NCBI RefSeq assembly: GCF_005239225.2
Contig: NC_133293.1
Location: 21,420,333-21,484,332, forward strand
Direction: 5' to 3'
From: Populus alba
Lineage: Eukaryota; Streptophyta; Magnoliopsida; Malpighiales; Salicaceae
DNA: 64,000 nucleotides
The notes beneath the pieces were generated by a model. That model had not been told where the DNA came from and did not search any database. It saw nothing but the letters and a program-made list of their open reading frames with translations. A program made the translations under genes and the position numbers. Of the stretch, positions 36,509 through 49,510 are shown piece after piece (position 1 is the first letter of the stretch; each line of letters opens with the position of its first letter).

Positions 36509-37619
36509 CAAAGGAAATGTATCTGGGGGCTATAAAGATTGAGTCTTGATAGATTAATCAAAACAAATATATCATGGCAAATCTTGGGCATGTAGTGGTT
36601 TTAGTGATTGAATCAGCAAAGACCACTTAGAGACCATGATCTAGATATCATGAAATGCCTTAAGATACAAACTTTTGAAACAATATCCATATCACACCTA
36701 CTAAAATGGGAGCAATTTGGGCTTTCGAGGGACCTCAAAGTTTCAAGCTTTCATTCAAAAACAAACCAAATCTTGCCTTCTTACATATACTTCTCTCTGT
36801 TTCTCAGCACAAGTAAAAACTGATTTCTGGATACTGTGTCACTGTCAAATTTAGAGCCCCGAAAGGCCTCTATGTTGATAAAACAAGAGAATATTTCCAA
36901 GACTCACTTCCAAAATCTTGAAATCTAACACAATTGTGCTTCTTGCAAGTAATGATATTGGTGAAAGAAGAAGAGGGTGGAAGGGGAAGAGAAGGAGGAA
37001 AGCTTGGTTGGTGGTGATGAAATAAAGAGATGTGGGGGTTTAGCAGGGTGAAAACACACCGCTTTCTTTATTAAAATTCCATTTAAGGGTAATATGGTGA
37101 AATTGTGATCCAACTTTGCTTATTTATATTACCTAGTTTAATTAATTGAAGATGCTTCAGATGGATGTCACCATCTCACTGTGCTGGGTCCATTAACACT
37201 GATTTTAAGGTAAGCTCTGGATAATATAATAAATAAGTATATATTTTCTGTCAAAACCTGTAAAAACATTTTTAATTTTGACTAATTGATCCAAACTAAA
37301 TATCACCTTTGCGTGAATATCAAAGGAAGAAATAAATCAAATTCTTCCATGGGAAAATTCTTGTACAAGTATTGAACTTCTTTATTCCCGTTCTAAAAAA
37401 TATGTTGATTTACACTAATAATTTCATGTGATTCAACATTGTATAAACACAGTACCTAAGCATTACAACCTGTTATGTATCCTTCGGATAGCAAACAATG
37501 AAAATCCGGGAACTCAATAGCGACAATGCTCTCAAGAAACCTAAAGAAAGTGATTTTTTTCTTACAAAAACAAAAACGTATGATGGTGTACAAGGAACCA
37601 AGATTACCGCCTATCATCA
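36509..37619. other. Spacer between P4-ATPase relic and intact gene
   Basis: It includes what would have been upstream DNA of the broken copy and the 3' flank of the intact flippase gene. AT-rich, no gene recognised. Confidence 0.5.
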
Positions 37620-40600
37620 TCATCTCCGAGGAGGTGGCTCCATGATGGGATTCATTTCTACTTCTACAGCAATGTCTCTTTGATGGCCGAACTTCTCGAC
37701 TTCTCTTGCGATCTGAAGGTCATCAGGAGTGAAGTGTTGATAGAGTACTTTTACAACAAAACGAGGAAGGAGTGCTGCTATAATTATACCAAGCAAGCAC
37801 ACCCAGAACGAAGCCTCCCCCATGATGTGGAAGATGGCCCTGTCATATTACATTGCAGCTGGAAGCATTAGTCAATCCATTTGTGAACATAACTGGGGAA
37901 GAAATAGTGCAAGTAACACATGTATGTGAAAGAGAAGAGGACATACCAGTAACCAACAAACATAGGAAAAGCGTCGAGGATCATGACACAAATGAAAGTT
38001 GCAACAATAGATCCCCAAATAACTGCGTGAAAGATCCAGTTCCATCTGATGATATCCATGGCCAGGTGCAAATTAACCAGAATAACCACCGCGAGTGTCC
38101 AAAGGTCTCCGATACTTGGCACATCAATGGTGCTCGCCCAATATGCAAAGATAGGGACAAAAAAGACAACCAGGCTTTGCCACACGGTGTCCAACATTGC
38201 TAGCCAAAACAACTTTCTGTTGTATGCCTCTTGTCTTTGTCCAGCTCCATAAAGCTGAGGATACTTTAGGAGATTCCTTCTACTTAGGTCCTTGTCGAGA
38301 ATAGCCACAACAATGGTAGGCAGTGAGGTGTAAATTATAGAATATAACATGCTGCTCCACTCATTGATTGCAGTCGTCAAAGTGAAACAAGCAAAGAGCA
38401 CATACCTGCACAGAGCGCACAAAAGAACATTAAATCCCTTGTTATCATGGACTGCAGGGTAACATAAACTCCAGTTACAGCAAGGACTACATAGAATGTC
38501 GTTACAAAAACACCACAACGCTTGTTTGTTTGAGCCTTCATATCTACCACAGAAGAGATCTAGGGATCAAAAGGTTCATCTAGTTTCAACTACTCAGCTT
38601 CAGATTCATTTAAGAGTGCCTTTCACAAACTAATCTGAGTGATGGAAATTCTAAGATTATATAGCAGAAATCTACGGAAGGAACTTTTTTACCCATTTCA
38701 AAGAAGGAAAAGAGGATGGAAGGGAGATTATTTGCTTCTAAGAGATCTTTTATATTGTGCCCAATCCCGAAGTTAGCTCTATACATATGACCAGCAACGA
38801 GAAAAAAAATACAACAGCTAAATGATGAGGTGCAATATCGGTCAGCCATGAACTTTGTTTTCGTGGGTGGAACCTCCAAGAAGGATTAGAACAGCATTTC
38901 AGAAATAAAACTATAAAAGAAAAAATCCACAAAAATATAATTTAGGTGTTAACTCAATTGTAGATAAGCAGAGAATAGTTTGTTTCTTCATAAAGAATCA
39001 CAAAGCTCATGAAGTAGTTTAGGTTCGTGCAATGAATTGATTGATTCAACCTGCTAACAGTGCCCAACAAATTTTACCAGCTAAACTAGTTGGCATATTC
39101 AGGAGAGCTTTGCATATGAAAAACGATCAAAACATAATCAAAGGAAGAATCACTCACCAAAATAAAACGAAAACAAACACCGCATTCCTGTAAAAATTGT
39201 ATAGTATCATGTAGCCCATCCGCTGGTAGTTCCAGTGTCCATGGACTAGTAAAAGTGGAACCAAGAATCTGAATTGCCCCATTGCAAAATCTGATGCCAT
39301 TACAGCTTGCCGACCCTCTTGCCCACTGATGCCAACTCCCACATCAGCCATTTGGATCATTGAGACATCATTAGCACCTGAAAGTTTCAGAAGATTTTTC
39401 CAATGTCAGCCTCAAACACCAACAAGAAAACAGACAAAATGAATTCCTGGGCTCCCAGAGTTTGCTCTTTGGAAGCATAAGATATTTATCTACAATTAAG
39501 AGAAATACCATCTCCAATGGAGAGTGTCATTTCAGAAGTCCTCTTCTTCACAAGCGCCACAATTCCAGCTTTCTGCAATGGAGCCACGCGGCAACATAGG
39601 ACCACAGAGCATGTACTAGCCAATTGGAAGAGCTAAAGCCAAGGATAAGTAAGCTACATCAGCGAACAACAACTTTGATATGGAATAGAGAAGGTGAATT
39701 TGTAAGTAATCACCTGTTCTTCGAGTTCATTATCAAGTATATAAACAAGGCTGGTACCATCGATAATAAGGGCCACTGGGCCTCTAGCAGCTTCAGAACT
39801 TGTTCCAGTGTTATCTGATGTTTCAGAAACAGCCCTCAGCTTCTTAGACATGACCAAGGCTTCTTCTAAACATCTCCTACAAGACTCCCTTGAGTTGCTA
39901 TTGATTATAATCTGGGTCATTTTGTTCGTTAGAAGCTTTGAGGAGTAGCCAATTGAAATGGCAGTTTCTTGCTTGTCCCCTGTCAAAACCCATACTTTAA
40001 TTCCTGCTGTCCTCAAAGATTCTATGGCTTCTGGCACCCCTTGCTGCAGTTTATCTTCAATAGCAGACGCACCAAGTATTGTGAGGTTCCTTTCAACACT
40101 GCCAGCAACCTTATGAAGCAAAGCAGCCCTGCCAACTACAGCTGTGCTAGCTGCCTCAAAAGAGAAGTGCCAGTCCTCGAATTCTGAGTCACTTAAGTCA
40201 CGCATCCCGATGACAAGTGTTCTCAAACCCAGTGTGGAGTAAGTGTGAAGATGGCCTTCAGTTGCACGAACTACCTTCTTATTCAAAGATCTATCTGTCA
40301 CACTAAACATGGATGTATCGGCACCTTTTACAAAGACTTTCACAGAACTGTCAGGGAACCCCAGTATAACTGACATCCTCTTCCGGTCACTATCAAACTC
40401 ATGCAAACCGAATACATTAAACCTGCAAGGCTCATATGGGAAATATTAAAAACCAGCTTTGCAGGAAGGAAACTCAAAGTTACAACAACAGTCAGTGGAG
40501 CAAGGGATCAACTGTAGCTGCTCCAAGTACTGCCACCACTATTCAGTTCACTTTCGTCTGTCTATTATGCCTCATATAATCCAAAGTAGAGATAAAACAG

Positions 40601-42914
40601 AAACCGTAGTCACCTATATTTCAGAAAGCAACTCCTTATCGAAAGAATTTTAGAAAATAAAAATTTATCATCCAAATAAGTGAAAACTTTTTAAATGACT
40701 ATCATCCTCTACCAAAAAGCTGAAGGTAGCATAGGCTTCTAAAATGGATAGAAATAGAAATATCACTGCATCCTGTCTTTTAAATGCTTTGCAATGCAAT
40801 TATCTTCCATGCAGTGGCAGCTTTAGCAGCAGTTCTCATCAATGATAATACAAGAATGGCAAAGAAACAGAGGGGGGGTGGGGGGACAGAGAATGAAAAG
40901 CAATGAAAAATGTACCTCTGCCTCTCTCCGTGGATATCAATAATTATATGGCCAGAAGTTCGTTCTATGAGCATAAATCCATATGCTGCAGCAGCATAAG
41001 CCAGTGCCTGTTCATCTGGAGACTCCCCTTGGTAAACCATCAACTTTGCAGTAGGGTCAGACTTGTCGTCGACAATAAGAGGCACAATTGTGTTGCAAGC
41101 TGCCAATGCAAGGAAGAAATCATGAACGTGTTTGACTTCTTCTGTATCTCTTCCACTTCTTGATAATTCTAAAAGCTGAGGATCAACCTTCACCGACAAT
41201 TTTGGCCTCACATTCCTCCCATCCACTGATAACAAGCAAAGCACACAACACACATAGAAAAGAGAGTTAGTTTGCGCAAAACAAATAAAAAAGTTCAGAC
41301 TTGAAAATACGTGGTTAATAACAAAAGTTCAGTACCATTAACGGAATATCTAACTTGCTGGTTTTGCGTGCTGACCTTCCCGTCACTGTAATCTATACCC
41401 CATGCGCTTGCACATTGAAATTCCATCTTGTTCTCAGTGAGAGTACCAGTTTTATCAGAGAAAACATACTTTATCTGACCTAGATCCTCATTTATATTCA
41501 GCGCCCGACATTGAAATCTTGAATTCGAAGCCTCGTCATACATTTGTGTATCTCGAATCATTAAGTAAGCCTGTCCAACCCGGATAAGCTCCATAGAAAT
41601 GTACAAAGAAATAGGGATCATGATCTGGAACACAATAACTGACATGAGGAACGCAAAAAGCATCTCTGCCACCCATCCATAATAATTATAGTTCTCTGGC
41701 TCTACGTCGCTGAAATCCTTTCTTCTATAAAAGGGCATGGTGTCTAACTCATCACGGTGGCGCCTCAACCACACAGCAGCAGAGACGGAGACAACAGTAC
41801 ACAAAGCAATAAGAAACACAGAGAGTACAATGATCTCTGAGTTCATACGTGACTCAAGCCAGCTCCTCTTTGACGGGGCTCCTGAGCTGTTAAGCATTGC
41901 CTTGGTCTCACGACCACAATACACTGCAACTCCAATAGCCCAGGCAGTATTTTTGAGCTCGCAGCCACGAAGAATAATATTGGAGGGCCCAAGTGACAAT
42001 CGTTTCCCATGGACGTCCATATTTGCCTGAAATCCGTATATGTTTCTATTGGGTTTTTCACACTTGATCAACCCACCAATCTTTTCCTTTTCCGGAATCT
42101 TTGAGAGGGTATCTTGCTTTGCATACCTGGTCTTCAAATTCGACTCTCCATCCAAATTTATGGTCTGCACATAGGCGACCCCAGTTGAATCACTGGTCGA
42201 GAGCAGCACCATATCACAAGGAAGAGTGTCATTTGCCTGAATCTTGATTATCTCACCAACCTGAATGTCCTTCCATTTCTTTTGTTGAAACTGGTCATTG
42301 ACCAAAACCCATGCCAATCTATTGTTTTCAATTCTATCTGACATATGCCTTCTCCAGTCCTCATAAGCATCTTTAACTGCTGTAACTAGCAGCACAAATG
42401 CAAGAGGCAAAATGGAAGCTCCCCTGCCGAAAACTGCAAGCTGGGGGAGCTGGTTGAGCACAGCAATAATAAGGAAGTATATATATGCAACTCTATGAAA
42501 TTGCTCGAACAAATTTCGAGGTATGAAGGAAATGATAGAATATTTCGAAGTTCGAATTGAATTCCCAGCAAACTCAAACCTCTCATTTGACTTTGCAGGA
42601 TCATCCAAGTAAACCAACCTAGCATCTTCATCACTAATTTCTTTCTGGGATGCACTAAACAACTCTGAATCACCCCCTCTAGACCCCAACCTCACAGGTG
42701 TTGATCCTAAATCACGAAAACTCCCTGTTCTAACTGAATTCCCACGCGAAGCCCTTGATGGATTTGAAGAAAGACTTCTTGACGCAGATTTAAAAGAAAT
42801 TTCACAACTTGATGAGCTTTCAATTGGGTTTGAAGAATCCATCCCAGAAGCCAAACTAGGATTGTCAAGATTGACTTTGACCACACTATTAGATAAAACA
42901 GGTAAACTAGGCAA
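37620..42914 (-). CDS. ALA1: Phospholipid-transporting P4-ATPase (flippase), ALA1-like
   Basis: Seven exons on the minus strand: 42914-41336, 41225-40916, 40422-39714, 39632-39509, 39377-39158, 38405-37947 and 37839-37620. They sum to 3621 bases (1206 residues) with consistent phases. P4-ATPases move aminophospholipids to the cytosolic leaflet, usually with an ALIS/Cdc50 beta subunit; plant ALA1 acts at the plasma membrane and endomembranes. Seen: a Ser-rich N-terminus; [12 protein letters not shown] at the first membrane helix; actuator motif LDGESN; phosphorylation motif DKTGTLTEN with Asp near 487; [14 protein letters not shown]; hinge [11 protein letters not shown] near 906; about ten membrane helices in all; and a C-terminus ending MEPPPRR. 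Plant ALA1 is close to this length. The start at 42914 is the first ATG of the open frame. Met 25 (MDSSNP) matches the start of the broken copy and is an alternative. Confidence 0.93.
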
Positions 42915-43470
42915 ATCCTAGGCGCTACTTGGTGTTCTTGGTGATGGGATCAATAAAGGCCTCTCTGTGACCATGATCTAGAGCTAAAACAACTCTCCAC
43001 CGACATAAGACCTGGTACTAATCTCTCTTAATAAAAAATCACAGCAAAAACACAGAACAACAACAGCAGGTGCAGCAGCAGCAGCCAAGGTTTGACTTTT
43101 AACCAAAACCCAGAAACTAAAACAGCTTAAGCTACAAAAAGACTCGGTTTTTCTCTACAAAATGTACAGAAAACCACAAATTCAACAGACACGGAGGAAA
43201 ATCACCTGTACTATGAGCTCTCTTTACACTTTGAAACCGCAAGCACTTTTTTCTCATGCAAAACTAAAGCAAAACCAATGACAGGTACAGGGAGAAAAGA
43301 ACCGAGAGGCTTGAAAATGATTGCAGCAAAGTTGGGTTGGTGCAGAAGTAATGGTGGTTGAAGAAGCGAGTTGAAGGGACACGAAGAAATGTACAAAGTC
43401 AAAGGCATTGTTAAAGAGACGACGGGGTTTGCAAGAAAGGAGGAAATAGGCAGTAATAAAGGCGGCAAAA
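42915..43470 (-). other. 5' region of the ALA1-like gene
   Basis: Mixed-composition sequence rich in CA and AG steps, probably the 5'UTR and promoter of the flippase gene. The open frame at 43211-43468 does not look like a protein gene. Confidence 0.45.
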
Positions 43471-45899
43471 AAAAATTGTCAGATTATGGAACATCAAAAT
43501 CAAAATGTAGAAATAATTTTTTTTATTATTATTATTTCGATAGTATTTAATAAAAGCCATTACTATAAATCATGATGGTTTTCTGATAATGTGTTAGAAA
43601 AAATTAATTTTGACATACAAAAATAGTTTTAACTACAAAGTTATAAGGTAGTCAATTTTAAAAGTATCAATTGGTTATTAAAGGACTGGCTAGGGTTACT
43701 TTTTATCTTTTCAATTTTCTCAGAACAATATAAATATTTAATTGCCCCCCAAGTTCAGAAAAAATGAACAGCTAGGCAAGGGTTTTTATGCCTTTATGTT
43801 TTTTTGCAATATTGTGAAAGGATCTTTTAACCCTTTCATTTGGGGAAAAAATAAGGAAATGGTACATGGGTGATTTCATCTTTTCTCGTTATTGTTTTTT
43901 GCAAGTTTTAAAATCTAGAGGGGTGTTTTGTAATTTTTATGATTAATTAATTTTAAAATTAAATAATAGTTGGTGTATAAATACACGTCTATGATTTTAT
44001 GATGATGCATGCAATGTTTTTGTGTGATCAAATATATTGTTTTATTGTGTTGTCGAAAATGTCATTTTATTCTTTTTTTTATGATAAATCATGTGGTGGT
44101 GTTTGATTTATGATTTTTTTTACCAATGATTGTTTTTTTTTTCTTTTTTTTTCTCTCTCTCCAAGCAAAAGTGCATATTTCTCATCTTTTCCTTTTGTTT
44201 CTCAATTTTAGTCCTTGGGTTATTTATTGCTTATTTTAATCCTTTACCCCTTTGAAAAAGTTTTTGATGTTTTTAATTTTGTTTTTAAATTGCAGTTTGT
44301 CATCGATTATCAGTCCTTTGGGTTATTTTGTTTTCAATTTTTAATTTTTTTCTATGATTATTTTTAAAGTTTTGTTATTTTCAATTTCATTATTCGATCA
44401 AAATTTATGTTATTTTTTTTTTCAATTTAACCCCTCGTTTGATTAAAGTTTTTTTCTTTGTAATTTAGCATTCTAATGTTTTTTTTTTTGTGCCCTCCAA
44501 TTCATTTTTTATCTTGATTCTTGTACTTTTGATACTCTTGTTCTTTTAATTATAGGTTTTTTGTGTTATATATTTTTTCTTTGATTTCATCCTCCAGTGT
44601 TTGATTTGCTGAAAATTGAATTTTTTGGTTTTTTAATTTGTCACGCTTGTGATTTGATGATATTGGTCACGAGTTTTAAGAGTTGGTATGATTAGAGATT
44701 TTTTTTTTTTTATCGTTTTCTTTTTATGGTTCTATCATCCTACCTTTTTTTTTTCAAAAAAAGATTGGTATTGTGATTTTTTTTTTGTTTATCTCAGTCT
44801 CATGGCCTAGACTATAAGATTTCTAGACATATTTTTAACATGTTTTTTTTTTAAAAAAAATATTTTGTTTTGTATTTAATTTTTGAATGTTTTTTTCTTA
44901 TATGCAAATGAGCTTTGTTTCATGAAAAAAAAAATACTATTTTAAATATTATTTGTGATACATTTAGCCTTGCATAATATTTTTATTTTATCAACACAAT
45001 TTCATATTTGTTTATATTATATTTTAATAAACAAATTTGATTGGCACAAAAAGATAAAAAGATTTTTTTTACGAGATTAAATATCTCGATATATATTTAT
45101 TTCTTGTTTTTTTTCCAGTTTTTCTTTTAGTCGTAGTTAACAACTTTTATTTATTTATTTATTTAAATTGATGACTATTGATTTATTTTACTGCATGTCT
45201 AAATAAGCTTTTCAATCTAACATTTGAAAATTTTATATAAAAATAATATTAAAATAACATGTCTAACTACCTTTTTTTTTTAAAAAAAAAAAGTAGTTAT
45301 GGTGGACGGCAAATCACAAGTAAAATATCTAGTTAGAAGTAGATGGTGTTCTGTTAGTGTCTCTTACATGATTAAAACGTGAGGTGGAATTACAATTGTT
45401 GTTCAAAATCTGTTAAGTTACTCCCCATAACAGAAAGTAAAAATATATTTAATAAAAAAGGATATAAAATAAATCAATTTCTAAAAAAAATCCAAAATAA
45501 ATTATTATATTATAAAAATAAAAATAACATGGAAACATGCTCCTTTTATTCTCATTACTCTTGTTTTTTTAAAAAAAAATTTCAAGAAAATAATTAAATA
45601 TTAATTTTCCCAATTCATTCCTTCATCTAATTCTAATTTATCGAATCATTCAGCTTCGAACTAAATTTATGACCGTAAATAGCCACGTGGGGGGTTAATT
45701 ACACAGAGGATCCAATTGGATAATTTGTTTGTTGGAGGACTAAACAGAAACTGGGATAGTAGTTGACCGACTTTTTTGTCCTTTCCCGTGTTTACAAAAA
45801 TATTCTAGAAGGTCTCGTAGTAAAAATGACGTGGAGACATACCGTCCCCCTTTCCATTCACAGATCCATCGATACGTCGGCGTGTTCTAAGGTTTTAGA

Positions 45900-46060
45900 T
45901 ATTTTTTATTTAAAAATTTATTAAAATACTATTTTTTTATTTTTTATAAATTATTTTTGATATTAATATATTAAAATAATTTTAAAATATCAAAAAAATA
46001 TTAATTTAATTTTTTTATTTTTTTAAATATTTTTAAAATATAAAAACAAACAATATCCTC
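45900..46060. repeat. AT-rich dispersed repeat, family member 2
   Basis: Contains AAATTATTTTTGATATTAAT followed by TATTAAAATAATTTTAAAA and poly-T/poly-A tracts, like the other three tracts of this family in the window. Confidence 0.45.
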
Positions 46061-46523
46061 ATCTAAATTATTTTTATTTTGGCTGCCAGACCATGAATTT
46101 TAAATTTTCCTTTGAATTTTAAGTAATTTTGTTTTATGAAGATTAGAGTATCATTTTCTTTTAGTTTTTTTTTTTTTTTAAAAATTCTTGAAAACATAGG
46201 TCCTATGTATTTCTTATTGGATAAACCTAGAAAATGTTTTTTGATTTTATAAAAGTAATGTTATTTTTATTTTTTAAATTTCAAAAATTTTCAATTGAGT
46301 TTTTTCATTCATATTTGATCATAAATTATATCCAAATTGAATGTTTATCCTTTATTATTTAATTATCTTGCTTTCATAATGGTTGCAACAACTACACCAG
46401 GCCACGCCATGGCTGACATGCTCCTGTTCTTTATTGCTCTTTTTATTTTTTATTTTTTAAATGATTTTACTGTGTTGATTGAACGAAAGCAAATCTGATC
46501 CCTCGCTGACCACAACACAACCG

Positions 46524-46546
46524 CCCCCCACCCCCGCCCCCGCCCC
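46524..46546 (-). other. Strong G-quadruplex motif on the minus strand
   Basis: The plus strand reads C6-A-C5-G-C5-G-C4. The minus strand therefore has four G runs of 4, 5, 5 and 6 with single-base loops, which is among the most stable G4 patterns. It sits inside a C-rich patch (46507-46566) in otherwise AT-rich DNA. Confidence 0.85.
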
Positions 46547-47099
46547 GACCACCACCGCCGCCGCCTTTTATGGAGGACCAGACTCCATGACCACAGCAAA
46601 TTCACGACCTTTTCTTTTCCTTAATCACAAGAAATTTGTACTGAAAAATGAGATTCCCTTGAAGATATTTTTTTAATTGTCTGTTTTACGCCTAGCTGAA
46701 GATGACAGCAAAGACTAGCAGGCAAAGAGCCTAATCTATCATAATTATAAAACGAATCAACGTAATTTAATTAAAAAAAACATTCTTTTGGTATCTTTTA
46801 TTTAAATTCAACTCAATCTTACTCTTTCCATGTGAATAAACCTCCAAAACCGTTAACCCTTATTTAATTTTTTATTTAAAAAATATTTTATTATTTTAAA
46901 AGATTTTATTTTGAACATTATTTATATAAAAAATAAATTTTCTTAAGAATAATAAATTTAAAACTCCGCAATACCACCTATCATTTACTTAATCAGGAGG
47001 TTTGGTAACACTGCCTCAAGACGTGAGGGAACGAAACATCAGTTCCTGTCTCTATCAAAGTGAAAGAAAAGCACCTCAAAGTCTACCCTATATAATTTA

Positions 47100-47285
47100 T
47101 TGTGATTATTTTTAAAATAATTTTTTATGTTAAAATATATATTAATAATATTTTTTTATTTTTTTAAAAAATTAATTTTAATATTAATATATTAAAATAA
47201 TTTAAAAACACTAAAAATATATTAATTTAAAATTAATAAAAAAATAAAAAAAATTCAAAAATACTTTTAAAATACAAAAAAAACC
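47100..47285. repeat. AT-rich dispersed repeat, family member 3
   Basis: Contains TTAATTTTAATATTAATATA, then TTAAAATAATTTAAAAACA, and a poly-A-rich end. It shares this order with the tract at 45900-46060. Confidence 0.45.
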
Positions 47286-47772
47286 ACTATAACCTAGCTT
47301 CCTCCTTTCCAAAGTAATTGTTGTGGCCCCACTATCGGGGAGGATTTCAAATTCGCCAAATAAGTAGTTTGGAACATTCCGGACGAAAAAATTAAATAAA
47401 AAATCATATTTAACGGGTGACTTAATTGTAAGATTTGATTTGACTTTACAGCAAACCAAATCCAATTGTATTCGTCTTAAAAAAAGAAACTCACCGTCCT
47501 GGCGTTATACTTTTTCGAGGTTAATTGCACGATAAAAAGGTAAAAAATGAAAGAAAAAAAGGTATGAAATCTGATGATTTTATCATCAGGGTTAGCCTGA
47601 TTCTGATGAATTTCGTCAGATTTGGCAAATAAAGGTGTCAGAAATATACCATACATTTACACATACACATACACATATATATATACATGTTAAGGCAGAG
47701 ACATCTCCAGGAGTATCCATCTCAGTATCAAGTTTAAGCCCAGTTCTTGCCAACGTTGTTAGCACATTCAAG

Positions 47773-48777
47773 ATGAGAGGTTCAGTTCTTGTTGTGGTCT
47801 CATGCATGACTGCTCTGCTCTTGCTTTCTTCTCATGAAGGTAATGTTACATGAGGGGATCGACGACCTCTTTCAATGTTTTATTCTTTTTAAGCGTTACC
47901 TTTTCCTTTACCTAATATATATAATTAATCATGTGATTCGTTGAATTATCATGTTTTTTTCTCAGGTATTTTTCTAACAAAAACAGTATGTTCAAATAAT
48001 TAAACACGACGACCTTTTTTTCTGTTTTTCAACATTTTGTACTTATAACCATGTATTCTAGACACTATACTAGCTAGTAAGTTGCTCCATGTTTCGCTGA
48101 AAAGTTTTTAATATAAAAGAATAAATGTTTTAGTGTTTTCAATACTTTTATTTTTAAAAAAATATTGTTCAATATATAAATTAAAAACTAGATTTTATTA
48201 TTAACCAAGCTAAAAATTTGAATTACTTGAGTGTACCTGTAATCTGGTTAACTTAGCTGAATTTTAAAAATTTTAAATTATTTTTTTAAAAATAAAATTA
48301 ATTCATGTTATTTTTAAAAAAATAATACATCTAAGTTAATTTATTGACCTTATAATCAAGATGTAATACCATTCTTTAATAAATTTTGGATGCATTACCT
48401 ACTTTAAATCTGGATTTGAGACGATATTAATTGTAGCAAGTGCAGTTAAAGGATCAGCTACAAACAAGATGGTCAGATGTTCATCAAAGAACGAGATCTC
48501 GGTTGCGCAAGGCTCTGCCGGTACTCTTCCAAGTGGGATACCGGAATTTTCAGTGGAAATCGCAAACACAAATTCGCAAGTGCCCATTGCTAATATCCAT
48601 CTCAGCTGCGAGGAATTCAGCTCCGCCACCCTTGTTAACCCTGAGATATTCAAGCGCGTTGCCGTGGATGACTGTCTGGTCAACGACGGAAGAGCACTAG
48701 CTCCCGGTGCAGCACTCTCCTTCAAATACGCCAACACCAAGCAATACCCTCTGAAAGTTCTCTCAGCCACTTGTTAA
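47773..48777 (+). CDS. TPD1-like small secreted cysteine protein
   Basis: Exon 1 is 47773-47839. It encodes a signal peptide (MRGSVLVVVSCMTALLLLSS). Exon 2 runs from 48446 (or 48437, an in-frame alternative acceptor nine bases earlier) to TAA at 48777, for 132 or 135 residues. The mature part shows the TPD1 family pattern: CSSKNEISVAQG, GIPEFSVEIANTN, IHLSCEEFSSATLVNPEIF, DDCLVNDGRALAPG and the end SATC. Family members are secreted, and TPD1 itself is a ligand of the EMS1 receptor kinase in anthers. Most of the wider group has no known role. Compared with the pattern I remember, the Cys pair usually found before the IHLxC segment seems absent here. The gene has a normal first intron and appears intact. 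Confidence 0.8.
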
Positions 48778-48944
48778 ATCATCCGTAGTTTCATGCGCTT
48801 TCAGCATTGTTGCTAGCTACTCAAGCACCACTCTCTTCCTTTCAATCTATTCCAGCTATTTAAGCAAGCACAGCAATCTTCTTATTTATCTATCTCTTTA
48901 ATTTCATTATGAGTTATGTAAATTTCACTTGCTTTTTGTTCTGA

Positions 48945-49075
48945 AATATTTTAAAATAATATATATTTTTTATTTTTTTAAAATTTATTTTTTATATCAA
49001 ATATCAAAACAGTCTAAAAATATATAAAAAATATTTTAAAGCATAAAAAAATCAATTTTTTTTTAAAGCAATTTT
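48945..49075. repeat. AT-rich dispersed repeat, family member 4
   Basis: A tract with TATCAAATATCAAAACAGTC then TAAAAAATATATAAAAAA and long A and T runs. It separates the TPD1-like gene from its broken copy. Confidence 0.4.
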
Positions 49076-49141
49076 CTAACACATGAACAAACAGTCTCAT
49101 GGAAAGTCCTTCTATATATGAATTGACGCATTAACTCCCTT

Positions 49142-49510
49142 GAGTTTGAATTTGAGACGATAATGATAGCTGTCGACTATTTAGGTGCAGTGATCAATAT
49201 CACGAATTTAATTTAGAGGATTTCACAAACACAAATTCACAAGCACCCATAATTGCTAAGTAATATCCATCTGATCGATCACCTGTAAAGAATTCAGTTC
49301 TGCCATCCTTCAATATTCAAGAGCATTGCCGTGGATGACTGTCTGGTCAACGACGGAAGAGCACTATCTCCTGGTGCAGCACTCCTTCAAACACGCCAAC
49401 ACCAAGCAATACCCTCTTTCAGTTGACCCAGCAGCCACATGTTATTTAGTTTTATGCGTTTTCAGCACTGTTGCTAGTCAAGCACTACTCGCTTCTTTTC
49501 AATAATTCCC
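49142..49510 (+). pseudogene. Broken tandem copy of the TPD1-like second exon
   Basis: It resembles 48410-48850, including intron-end sequence (TTTGAGACGATA), the region for AVDDCLVNDGRAL (almost identical at DNA level, ATGACTGTCTGGTCAACGAC) and 3' flank (TTTCAGCACTGTTGCTAG). The early part is shortened and has stops. A small deletion after GGTGCAGCACT shifts the frame before the final segment. No first exon is found. The copy is a pseudogene, and conservation of the 3' flank shows that it arose by tandem DNA duplication rather than retroposition. Confidence 0.85.

Larger units (their letters stand above)
43471..47772. other. Long AT-rich spacer
   Basis: About 4.3 kb of very T-rich DNA on the plus strand from 43860 to 45300 and AT-rich repeats beyond. 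No coding sequence is recognised. It contains two members of an AT-rich dispersed repeat family (45900-46060 and 47100-47285) and a C-rich patch (46507-46566). The T-rich part could be old retroelement or MITE debris, but no ends or coding traces are seen. Confidence 0.6.

Noticed and set aside
43211..43468. Minus-strand frame upstream of the flippase gene
   Set aside because: It lies in the probable 5'UTR or promoter and has no recognised motif.
46479..46676. Pro/Thr-rich 65-codon frame
   Set aside because: It comes from the C-rich G-quadruplex patch, with no conserved sequence and a frame that ends in AT-rich DNA.
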